From the NCBI GenBank assembly GCA_025667525.1, contig CM046877.1, positions 297,472,364 through 297,536,363 on the forward strand: a stretch of 64,000 bases of DNA, given 5' to 3'. Positions 20,412-31,148 of this stretch are shown one piece after another. This DNA comes from Glebionis coronaria. Taxonomy: Eukaryota > Streptophyta > Magnoliopsida > Asterales > Asteraceae. The notes under the pieces were generated by a model that saw only the letters and a program-made list of their open reading frames with translations, had not been told where the DNA came from and made no database searches. A program made the position numbers and the translations under genes. Every line of letters starts with the position of its first letter. The stretch's first letter is position 1.

Positions 20412-20872
20412 TCCGACAGATATTCCGACGGATTTTCCGATACACTTTCCGATACATATTCCGATACAGTTTTACACATTCTGACAGTTTTTCCGATCAT
20501 TATTCCGATCAGTTATTCCGACAGGGGGTATTCCGACAGAGTTTTGGTTTTTATTTTCTATTTTTATTTTAATTTCAAATTTAACTTTTCCCGCCATTTT
20601 TACTTAGTGTTATTTTAAAGTTGTTTTGTCTTAGTTTAGTTTTAAAGTTTTCAAATTTACTTTTATTCAAGTTTAAATATTTCGTCATTTATTTTTATAA
20701 GCATTTATTTTTAGTTTAAATCTTTTCATGCTTTCATTTTTATTTTATTTTATTTAGTTACTTAACGACATTTCTTTCTTTTTACCAAGAACGACTAAGT
20801 CACAGATTCAACCGTGATCAATTCGATTAGACCAATTCAAGAACTTTTTTAACTAGTAAAAATCAGTATTTA
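20412..20872 (+). repeat. 5' LTR of B, second part
   Basis: This continues the LTR after element A. It opens with further TTCCGAC/TTCCGAT motifs (20412-20540) and ends near CAGTATTTA, three or four bases before the primer site. It matches 27596-28025 of the 3' LTR. Confidence 0.9.
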
Positions 20873-20875
20873 AAA

Positions 20876-20890
20876 TGGCGCCGATGCCGG
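20876..20890 (+). other. Primer-binding site, tRNA-Asp type (B)
   Basis: TGGCGCCGATGCCGG differs from the tRNA-Asp complement at the same single position as in A, C and E, but with a different base. Confidence 0.88.
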
Positions 20891-21145
20891 CTCTTTTCGT
20901 GAAGATTAACGGTTTTCTGTGAGAGACGCGTTGGATTTTAGGATCCGTTCACTTTGAACGTTATTTTTCGTGTCTAAAATTTTCAAAAATCCGTAAAAAT
21001 AAAAAATTTCAAAAAGTCCAAAAACATTTAAAAAGAAAAATCATAAAAAGCAATTCTTTTTCAAAGGTTTTGCACCAAAAATATTTTCTTTTCACGGTAA
21101 CCATTATTTTTCTATTTCTTTGCTATTCTTTTCTTATGTGGGTGT

Positions 21146-24100
21146 ATGCGTACCCGTTCACGCAAAAGGAAGTCCATTCAAGCTGCTGTCATCGAGCCTC
21201 CTATTGTTGCTAACACAATGGATAACCGTTCTATGATCGAGCTCTTGCAGTCACATGTTGAAGGCAATGAAGATGTGATTGTGGTTCCGGCAATTGATGC
21301 AAATAACTTCGAGCTCAATACCGGTTTCATTCAAATGGTTTCCGCAACACCTTTCTTAGGCCGCACCCATGATGATCCGCACGATCAAATAAAAAGGTTT
21401 GTTCACTTAACCAATACCGTGAAATACAATGGGGTTTCACAATAGGCAATCAGTTTGCTCCTCTTTCCTTTCTCCCTCGAGGGACAAGCCCGGACTTGGC
21501 TTGATAAGGAAGCACCCTAAAGTATTACAACATGGGCGGACCTAGAGACCAAGATTATCAATTACTTTTTCCCACCCTCACGTACTACCGCTTTGCGGAA
21601 TGACATCATTAATTTTGAACAAAAGTACGGTGAGACGTTTAGTGAATCTTGGGATCGTTTTAAGGAACTTTTAAGAAAGTGTCCATAACACGGTTTTACT
21701 AAGGTACATCAAATTAATACTTTTTATAATGGATAAACTTTGAGTGACCAAGATTCACTAAATAGTGCTTCGAGGGGTAATATTCTTGTCAAATCTATGA
21801 ATGAGGCTTGGGCAATTATTGAGAACAAGGCCAAAGTCCAAACCAAGAGTGTTAGGGCTACTATGGCTAGTGCCAGTGAGAGTGAGTTGACCAATCATCT
21901 TAAGGAACTTACTTCAGCTGTAAAACAACTTGTTTTAAGAGATAACCCTCCTAATCAACATGCCCATGCTCTCAATATTACTTGTGAAACTTGTGGTGGG
22001 CCACACTCTTATGTTAATTGTGATAAAGCTTATGATCAATCTCACAGGGAAGTGTATGCTTACACAAACACGGAGAGAGTTCATTTCACGCCTAATGTCG
22101 ATGTTAATCACTTTTCTTACAACTCGACGAATTACTTGGCTCCACCCGGTTTTCAACAAAGACCACACCCACCCACCCATAACAACCAAGGGCCACCAAG
22201 AGCAAATGTTCAACAAAATGCAAATGTGAGGGGCTACAATGCAAACCAAGGTAATTATCCAATGCAAAACTAAGGCTTTCAAAACCAAGGTTTCAATCCT
22301 CAAGGTTTTCAACCATATCACCAATACCCAAACCAAGGTTTTCAACAACAAGGGTTCAATTTACCTCATCCGCACATGGACTTGATTCTACAAAAATTAA
22401 TCGATCATGAGAAAACCATGAAGGAAATACAAGAGCCCACGGATAGGAAATTTGTTCAAATGTTTCAAACCCTTCGACCCCAAGGTGCTCCTCCTTCTAC
22501 AACCGAAACAAATCCTAGAGCTAATGTGAGTGCTATTACTACACGCAATGGAGCAACTTTAGTAGGACCTTCTATCCCTCCCCAAGTTACTCCATCTACA
22601 CCTCCTCCACCCCCATGTATCCCTCCTACTTCCACGCCTAGTACTAGTTCTACATTACCGTCTCCACCTCTTACGGAAGAAGTACCCTAGAAAAACCTTT
22701 CACCATCTAAACCTTTAAAATCTCAACCTTTACCTTCTACACCTACACTACCTAAACCCAACATCCCTTATCCTTCAAGATTAGACAAGTGCAAATTACT
22801 CACTAAAGAGGATGCTCAAGTTACTTCTTATTTGAAGATGATCTCCCAAATGAATTTCAACATTAGCCTTGTTGAAGCACTTGTCCAAATGCAGAAATTT
22901 GTCAAATCATTCAAGGAATTGTTTAGTAAGAAGGAAAAGATGGCTGAGTTTGTCAACACACGCTTAAATGAAAATTGTTCTGCTGTCATTCTTAAAGAAC
23001 TGCCGAAAAACTTGGAGATCCCGATCGTGTTGTGCTACCTTGCATTTTTAATAAAGTTGAAGAATTTAATGCTTTAGCGATCTCGAGGAAAGTATAAATT
23101 TGATGCCATTAAGTGTTTGGAAAAATTTATCATTGCCCGACCTTACACCAACAAAGATGACTCTTGAGCTAGCAAATCAAACTCTCGCTTACCCCGTTGG
23201 TATTGCCGAAGATGTTTTCGTTAAAGTTGGTACCTTCACTTTTCCGGACGATTTTGTTGTTGTTGATTATGAAATGGAACCTCGTATTCCGTTAATACTT
23301 GGACGACTATTCTTGAGAACCGGAAAAGCTTTAGTCGATGTTTCCGAAGGTGAATTAATTCTAAGGGTCAAGAATAATCAACAAGTTTTTAAGATGGGGA
23401 AGATTACAAGCAAATCCAATGGAAAAGAATCGGCGAAAATGATTAATGTGCTTCAAGACGAGCTTGATACAACTCCTTGGGAAAGTATAAAGTTTGATGA
23501 TTTTGTGATACACAACAATCCTCTTTTCGAGTCTTGCTATGATAATCTACTTTTTCAATACCATGTGGACGATCTTGATGATTCTCTCTCCAAATTGGAT
23601 CCCCCACCAATTTATGATTCTCCACCGATCTATGATGAATATGATGATGATTCTAGTTCCGATGTGGATGATTATGATGATTTTTCTTCAGAGTATAAAG
23701 ACATGCCAACTTATGATGACTTAGATGATGTTGATACTCTTTCGAGTGATTCTTCAAATGATGACCTTGCTCCTATTTTTGATGAAGATCCTCCGCCAAC
23801 AATGTTTGATCCTACATTGGATGATTACTCATTTGAGGAAGATTTTGATACTTTTCTCAATACTTACTTTCCCAATGAGCATGATTCTCCTCCTTTGGAC
23901 TTTGGTTATGGTCTTTATCCCCCTTCGGATATTAAGAAACCCGTTTCAAAGGAGAAGAAACCAAAAGACACCAATATCCGTAGTACCTATGTTTTGACAC
24001 CTCTCTTTCCACCTTCTTCGGATGAGATTGTGTGTTTTATGGGTGTATCTTCAAGGTCTACTGAGTCTAAGTCTTATTTTCCCCTAAAGGAAAAGGTGTT

Positions 24101-24350
24101 CGATCGGGGTATCATAATTTTTAAGCCATCTCAGTATCCATCTGATGAAATAAAAGGAAAGACTTTTGGAAACTATAGAGCTATGCTTTCACTTCATCCT
24201 ACCTTCTACCACCGTGCTCAACAAGTGCTTAAGGGAACCTCACCTACTCTTCTTTGGCTTGTCTTGTTCACCTTAAGCTTGTGCTATTTGATGAACGAAA
24301 ACCATGTATTTGACCCCGGTGGATGTTCATCAAGATTCTTACCATTCTAA
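21146..24350 (+). pseudogene. Gag-protease pseudogene with acidic, membrane-like C-terminus (B)
   Basis: This is homologous along its length to the intact ORF of A. Start MRTRS at 21146; gag core (FPFSLEGQARTWLDKE) near 21460-21520; knuckle CETCGGPHSYVNC near 21980-22020; Pro-rich linker near 22560-22680. A protease half (IPLILGRLFLRTGKALVDV) lies near 23285-23340. The acidic and hydrophobic C-terminus is open from 23100 to 24350 (SPTLLWLVLFTLSLCYLM). The frame is interrupted by several stops (for example 21443, about 21518, about 21686, about 21733, 22271, 22688). A frameshift lies just before the protease active site, which now reads DLEESINLMP instead of DLGASINLMP. It is therefore inactive even apart from the stops. 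Confidence 0.92.
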
Positions 24351-26440
24351 TCAAGGTCGAGTCAGGCTCACGACTCGGTGAACAAAAACAAGCGCTTCTC
24401 GGGAGGCAACCCGATTATCTATCCTTTTTATCCATTTTTTTATAATAAGTGTAGGGGAGACCCTAGTTTGTGTTTGTTGTTTCCTTTCTTATGATGTGCA
24501 GGGATTCGAGCTTTCAAAGATCCATTCTTGATAACTTTTGACGATCCGTGATTCCGTGTACCCATCTTCCCGGTTCTATCCTAAACTCTTGTGATTCATT
24601 ATTTTATATTCTTCAATATTGAAATAGGAATCACTTTAGTTGTTCTTTCCTTAGCAAGATTTAAACAACGTGCACAATGTCCTAAGTGTAGGGGAGTTTA
24701 CTTCCACATGCTTAAACATTGAGGACAATGTTTATCTTAAGTGTAGGGGGACTTCTATCGAAGTTAAGTGGGTTTTTCCATGAATTTGTCCTCATTTTAA
24801 CCGAAAAATTGATTTTCGACATTTTTCAAAATTTTTGATCTATTTTGGCCTTGTTGTATTACCTTTGTGATCGTTATTTTCTTTGTTGCTAGGATAAATT
24901 TTAATAAAATGGTTTTAATAAGTTTAGATATCTTTGATATATTAGGCCCGTTATGAATCTTTTGACTCAACCCGAGTTTACTTATTTGAGTTTACTCTAG
25001 CTAGTATCCTTAACGTGTTTAAATCAAGTTTTGCTAGGCTTTTATATAGGGAACTTTAAAACGCGAAAGTCTAAACTCTTACGGGTTAAGAACAAGAACT
25101 TTTCGCAAGTTCCTATAATTGATCCTAGAAAGTCATTTCTCAAGGGAACTTTAAAATGCGAATTCTAAAACTTGAAAAAGTCTAAGAGGTTGCAAGATCC
25201 TATAGATGACTTGAAAACCCAAAACTTTTATTTAATAGGCTAAGCATCCACGAGTCTCATTCCTTGAGATTTTAAATTGTGTAGAATGAGAGATGATAGA
25301 GTCAATTATAAGTTTGGTATTCTTTCATGAATTTATGTGAGTTAATTATGAGCTTTTTCTCCCATCGTTTGTTAATAAATATAATTGCAATAAATAAGGT
25401 CGTACGATTTGAAAAGTTACTTAGCTTCTAGCACAAGATCGTTTAAAAATTGCTCGGTATTAATTTGAGTTCATAGCCAAGGCATAACTTATTGAAGAGG
25501 GATGCGAAGATTGGCGAGTCCGAGAAGGCCCTAACAAGGCATGAGGGCTACATTTTGTTGCTAAAGATCCCACGTGATGTGAAGAATCATTTATCAAAAA
25601 TCAATATGGAGGATCGAGCCACACGACGAAAAGCAAATACTCCCCTAAAGATCATGGAGAAGTCTATCTGAAAAGACCCTAGAAAGGTGTGAGGATAAAT
25701 AGATCCAAGTCCTAAAAGGAGGCGGATCGTTGGATGTCAAAATCCCAAATAAACATTGGAGAAAAATGAAGAAGTCGTGTTCCAAGTATGAAGAATCTCT
25801 CAAAAATTTAAAGTGTAGAAATTCCTATTATGAAGAGAAGACCATTATTTCAAGATCATCTCTCAAGATTCGAAGTATGAAGTCAATGCCAAATATCGAT
25901 CCGAGAAAGCTCTCAAATCGTGAAGCGAGTTATGCCAATATATGAACTTTATGAGGTTTCGAGAAGCAGTTTTAAAAGATTTTGTCCTTTAGCTAACTAT
26001 TGATTAAACGTCCTACTTTATTTTCGGCCTAAATAACCTATCGAAATAAGTCAACAATGTATCCTCGTGATCATTCAAGACAACAATAAAATATAAGAGA
26101 TACACCTATGAATAAGGGAGTCTAAGTGAATAACTGGGCCACATGAGTTTGTGTTAGCTTTACTATCTTATAATAACAATGATCTCGTTTTTAAGCTTGG
26201 TGTGGGGAACGTGAAACTTGAGGGTGATAAACATTCATGACAACCAAAGCCCTAATGTAAGTCTTCGATCTCTTTACTTTTTCTCCCTTCAAGTATTTTG
26301 TTATTTTCTATCTTTTTAGTTTCATTAATGTCTTGTGTTTAATAAAGACTAAGGTGGGTTAATGATGATGGAAAATGTAAATATTGCTTTGTAATTAATG
26401 CATTGCATGAGGGCATTGCAATGGTCAAATGTAGGGGATT
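24351..26440 (+). other. Conserved 3' non-coding region of B
   Basis: It matches 13216-15231 of A. Features in order: stem-loop CGAGTC...GACTCG (24358-24377); hairpin CGGG-AGGCAA-CCCG (24400-24413); AAGTGTAGGGGAGA (24447-24460); a second copy (24684-24697); stem-loop CATTG-AGGA-CAATG (about 24716-24731). A third polypurine copy lies at 24739-24752, and the terminal tract ATGTAGGGGATT at 26429-26440 abuts the 3' LTR. No convincing ORF was seen. Confidence 0.72.
24400..24413 (+). other. 3' hairpin CGGG-AGGCAA-CCCG (B)
   Basis: It has the same loop and position as in A and C and is preceded by AGCGCTTCT. The outer stem pair is C-G here and T-A in A. Confidence 0.7.
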
Positions 26441-28025
26441 TGATAGGTGTGAAAACACCCATCCTTTTGCCACTTAATTATAATAATAACCAAGCCTAAA
26501 CGTGTATTTAATGTCGTAAAAGTCGGAATTATGTGTGGTTTGTGTTTTTGTTGTGATTTAGAACCAAAAGGTGGAAAGGGAAGAAAACACAGGCTTTCAC
26601 GGGCTTTTATCAGAGAAAAAGACAAAAGACGAAGTCAAAAGATCTAGAGTGCAAAAAGAACGAAAGTCAAAGGCCTATTCTGAAGAATTATCGAAGAAAA
26701 ATTCTAAAGACGGAAGTTTAATAAAAGTCGAAGAACCAAGTCTAATAAAAGAAGAAAATTATAAGACGAGTTCGTTTCATATCGACAAATCCCGAGACAA
26801 CGTCGAGAAAGAGAAGTATTTAAAAGAAGAAAAGACGATAAAGAGAGAAGAAAACAACACTCCTCCCATTTCCACCTATAAATACCCTCCTAATGTGTCA
26901 TTAGGAGGGTGTGAGGTGTTAGTTAGTTAGCTAGTTGTTCATTTTTAGTTTTCCTTAAGGTAAGTAGGAGTAGGAGAACTTACTTTCTCTCTCTAGTTTT
27001 AATTTCTCTCTCTAAATTTTATTCCAAGTTTGCTTAAATCTTTCATCAACAAATCTTGTGATCTTGAATCTTGAATCTTAATCTTAATTGTAAGCTTTTC
27101 ATAATCAATCTTATTCTTCCTTTCTTGTTTTAATCTTTTGTTTGATTCGGTATAAGTATGTAGTTAGTTTCATCTTGATGCTTATTTGATTAAAGTGCTT
27201 ATCTTTTTGTTCTTATCATTTTCATGCGATTGATGTTCTTCCCTATTTGTGTTTTTGGCTTATTTCATGTTTAGCTTATTTTCATTTAAGAGTTTTTAAA
27301 GGTTTAATCTTTTTAAAGTTTATTTTATAAATCTTGCTTATTTAGTGTTTTGAAAGTTTTTCATTCGTTCTTATTTAGTTCTTTTTATTATTGATTTGGT
27401 TAAGTCTTGGTAAGTGCTTATTAGAAAATTGCTTATTTGGTTTTTTTTATTCTCTTTTTACTGTCCATTGGAAAAGGGTTTACTTTTCCGATAGTTATTT
27501 CGATAACTCCCATCGGAAAAGAGTTTATGTATTCCGATCGTTTTTCCGATCGGTTATTCCGATAGGACTGGTGATCCGTCATTCCGACGGTGTTTCCGAC
27601 AGATATTCCGACGGATTTTCCGATACATTTTCCGATACATATTCCGATACAGTTTTAGACATTCCGACAGGTTTTTCCGATCATTATTCCGATCAGTTAT
27701 TCCGACAGGGGGTATTTTTATTTTTATTTCAAATTTAACTTTTCCCGCCATTTTTACTTAGTGTTATTTTAAACTTGTTTTGTCTTAGTTTAGTTTTTAA
27801 GTTTTCAAAGTTACTTTTATTCAAGTTTTAATATTTCGTCATTATTTTTATAAGCATTTATTTTTAGTTTAAATCTTTTCATGCTTTCATTTTTATTTTA
27901 TTTTATTTAGTTACTTAACGACATTTCTTTCTTTTTACCAAGAACGACTGAGTCACACGTTCAACCGCGATCAATTCGATTAGACCAATTCAAGAACTTT
28001 TTTAACTAGTAAAAATCAGTTAGTA
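26441..28025 (+). repeat. 3' LTR of B
   Basis: It is 1,585 bp starting TGATAGGTGTG, with TATA box at 26877-26884, lysine-rich ORF at 26571-26930 and an uninterrupted TTCCGAT array at about 27465-27715. It shows the intact target of A's insertion (CGGTGTTTCCGACAG) at about 27587-27601. Confidence 0.93.
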
Positions 28026-28030
28026 CTTGT
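28026..28030. repeat. Target-site duplication of B (right), CTTGT
   Basis: Pairs with 10326-10330. Confidence 0.9.
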
Positions 28031-28247
28031 CAACATATCTCGATCACTTGGTGCCCCAAGCTAGAGGGAGTAAGCAACAAGGGGGAGCAACTATCAAAGT
28101 CGACTCTTCTCTTCTTCAAAGACTTGTGCTAACCTTTTTGCTTCGACAAAGAGGGTGAAATGATAGTGATAAACTCGTTAATAATTCAAAAACTTTTGTT
28201 TTGACATAAGTTAGTTTATAGTTTGTCGTAATCTAAAAGGGGGAGAT
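28031..28247 (+). other. 3' internal end and polypurine tract of element F1
   Basis: No ORF is present. Two purine tracts occur, AAGGGGGAG (about 28079-28087) and AAAAGGGGGAGA (28235-28246). The second immediately precedes an LTR start, as expected of a plus-strand polypurine primer. Removing B joins this to 10325 and leftwards. Confidence 0.6.
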
Positions 28248-29821
28248 TGTTAATGCAAGCAATGCCTAAAAACATTATTAATGTTAACTAATCTTTCTTA
28301 GTTTTGATCACGACAAAGTATAAAGTCATTTATCGTCAAAGAAAACCAAAAGACCAATTATTCAACAAACACTATCATCAAGGTAATAATCGTTTAAGTC
28401 TTACACAAACATATCTTAATCATGTTTAGTGATCATAGAAAGTGATTAACCTTAAAACTCACATTTTAAAAAATGTGACAACAGATTTTAATAAACTTTA
28501 TTTTTAAGACAATGTTTTATTAAAATGGAAAATGAAAATTTAAATATGGCATATTCAAATGCCATAAGAATATCCTTTGAAGGTAAAATCTACCTCAGAT
28601 AACATTTCCCCACTAAAAGACAAAAAGAAGCGTAGTCTCTGGGCGGTTCTCTATATAGCTATGCGGTTCTTTATTGATATTGAACCGCAAGCTAAATAAT
28701 GAACCGCGCCTAGAGAGCCGTTATTTTGTGTCTCCTATAAATAGTGGATCACATCTTCAGTTTCCAAGAACCTTTTTGGACATTTTTTCTGTCTTTTTTC
28801 TTCTTTCTATATCCTAATCATTAATAAATGGTCACTTAATATGTTAAGTATGTTTACTTATGATTATCCTCTTAATCCCCTTCTTTACTTGTCCAAAGAG
28901 AAGATCACTCACACATTTGTGATGTGATTAAAGATGAAGCCTTGATGAAGATCATCCTTTATTTAGATCTAGTCATGTTATATTTGAGTCTTATGTAGAT
29001 CCAATGTATTTGTGTATACTTGGATTAGTATTCTGTTGATCCAATGTATTTGTAAATACTTAGATTAGTCTTGTATAAATCCATTGTATATGTGTATACT
29101 TGGATTTGTCTTGTGTGAATCTAAGTTACATGTGTATACTTGGATATGTCTTATTGAGTTGTTATAAGTGTTGTGTGTTAGTTCTCACTAAACTACAAAG
29201 TGATGTGTGTATGTGTCTTGTGAGTTCTCACTAAACTTGAAAGGAAGAGTTGTGAAGATTGGTTCTAGCTTTGGATTAGAACTCGACATCTAGCCTTGTG
29301 TAAGAAAAGAAGATGGGCGACGAAGATTGGTTCTATCTTTCGATTAGAACTCGACATCTAGCCTTGTGTTGGAAAATGGTGAAGTTGGCGACGTGTGCAT
29401 ATTGGTCCTAGCTAAGATTAGGTCTCGACATTTAACTTAGTGTCGGAAAATAATGTAAGCAACGTTGTAAGGCTTTCTCTGCCAAGAAGGGAGCTTGTGG
29501 ATATAGTGTAAATCTCAAGTAAGGTGTATCGAGGAGTGGAGTAGGAACGAAGAGAGAGCTTCGTTGCTGAACCACTATAAATCTTGGTGTCGTACCTTAG
29601 GTTGTTTCTTTCCTTACTCGTTACTTATGCTTTCATTCTTACATTGCATTTCATTGTCACTAGATATTGCTAATGCATTAGAATTCAACCTAACAACTAT
29701 GAAACTAGTTTTCAAGTAAAAGGTAATTTTGGGACAAACCTAATTGAAAGGATTTTTATTTAGGACCCTAACTAAGAGAAACTATTCAACCCCCCCCCCC
29801 CCCCCCCCGTCTAGTTCTACA
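28248..29821 (+). repeat. 3' LTR of element F1
   Basis: The sequence TGTTAATGCAAG...CTAGTTCTACA (1,574 bp) starts after a polypurine tract. It contains two GCGGTTC followed by two GAACCGC motifs (28643-28707) and a TATA box (28736-28743). Short duplicated blocks around 29260-29450 repeat TTAGAACTCGACATCTAG-like text. A run of 19 C (29790-29808) lies near its end. It is about three-quarters identical, by eye, to the LTR starting at 29867. Confidence 0.75.
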
Positions 29822-29866
29822 GATACAACTAAGTATTATTTATCACATAGGACATTCAACCTCCAA
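29822..29866. other. Short spacer between two F-family LTRs
   Basis: Forty-five bases separate the end of the F1 3' LTR from the start of the F2 5' LTR. No motif was recognised. Confidence 0.5.
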
Positions 29867-30581
29867 GTTAATGCAAATGATGCCTAAAAACATTATTTGT
29901 GATAAGCAATCTTTCTTAGTTTTGATCATGACAGAGTATAAAAATATTTATCTTAAAGATAACCGTAAGATGAATTATTTAGCGAACACTATCGTTTAGG
30001 TAAAAATATTTAGGCCTTACACACATATATCTTAAACATGTTTAGCGATCATTAAAAACTCATAATAAATTAAATGTGACAAAACATTTTTTAAATATAC
30101 TTTCTTTTTAAGAAAATGTTTTATGAAAATAGAAAATGGAAAGTTTAAATTTAGGATATTCCAAAATAATTTTTGGATATTCCTTGTGAGGTATAAACCT
30201 CGCTAGATGGACTTTCCCCACTACTAAACAAAAAGGAGTGTAGTCAAGAGTTCGCGGTTCTTTATTGGTACCCGCGGTTCTATATATATATTAAACCGCA
30301 GGAACAATATTGAACCGCGACCAAACCAGCCTTTGGCTCCTTGTCCCTATAAATGGTGGATCATTTTTCATTTCCCATGAACCTTTTTTGGACCTTCTTT
30401 CTGCTTCTAAATCTCTTTTCTATCTTTCAATCATTAGTAAATGATCACTTAATTTTTTAAGTATGTTTAGTTATGATTATCTCCTTGATCCCCTTATTCA
30501 TATGTCCAAAGAGAAGATCACTCAGACACTTGTGATGTGTTAAAAGATAAAGCCTTGATGAAGATCATTCTTCCATAGATC
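29867..30581 (+). repeat. 5' LTR of element F2, first part
   Basis: It starts GTTAATGCAAATG (the first T appears mutated). The inverted GCGGTTC/GAACCGC motifs are at 30254-30318 and TATAAAT at 30348-30354. It is interrupted by element D; 30577-30581 (AGATC) is D's target-site duplication. Confidence 0.75.
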
Positions 30582-31096
30582 TGTTGATCCCAAACTTAGA
30601 TCGATTTAGCTTTATGTATACGGGATTAGATCAAGTTATACACTTAGAGAAACCTTTGTATATGTATATGTTAATCTAAGTGTTATGCGGAATTAACACT
30701 TAAACAAGAACACACAAGATGTAAACAAACTTTCACTTGATTAATGATAACAAACTTGCTTACAATGAAAGTGTTTAACGTATGAAAACTTATATTGAAC
30801 AATAACCTAAAGGTCTTCTTTTATAGACATAAGAAGCCTTGTACAAGAGTCTACGTATCAAATATTCTAGGTAAAGATAATTATAGAAAATACAATGTTG
30901 AACTTATCCTTACTAGAAACAAACTAGAAACAATATACGCGTAGACTAAATCTTTCCATCAGTGCTTGTCTTCAATGTATCAACTCTTGACTTCTTCTTG
31001 TCAACGCTTGATCTGTCAGCGTTTGTTTTCTTCCTATCAACGCTTGTTTTACTCTTGTCAGCGCTCAAGTAGACTGGCTATATTTTATTCCCAACA
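30582..31096 (-). repeat. 3' LTR of D
   Basis: It is 515 bp, reading TGTTGGGAATAAAA...GGGATCAACA on the minus strand. At 30959-31069 it holds a phased series of motifs like TCAACGCTTG/TCAGCGTTTG at steps of 21, 15, 21 and 21 bp. The polypurine tract (AGTTTAGGGGAGGAT on the minus strand) abuts it at 31097-31111. Confidence 0.95.
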
Positions 31097-31148
31097 ATCC
31101 TCCCCTAAACTTGATAGCTACTCTAGTAATCAAGTTTCTTAATAAACA

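Larger units (their letters stand above)
10331..28025 (+). mobile_element. Athila-like gag-pro element B (interrupted by A)
   Basis: This is a complete but decayed plus-strand element bounded by CTTGT duplications. The 5' LTR is 10331-11487 plus 20412-20872, interrupted by element A. Then come the primer site at 20876-20890, gag-pro pseudogene at 21146-24350, a 2.1-kb conserved 3' region, a polypurine tract and the 3' LTR at 26441-28025. Without A it would be about 8.8 kb. It has no reverse transcriptase, RNase H or integrase region, and no room for one between the protease and the 3' motifs it shares with A. It is therefore a non-autonomous type, not merely a deletion. A is a younger member of the same lineage. 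Confidence 0.92.
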
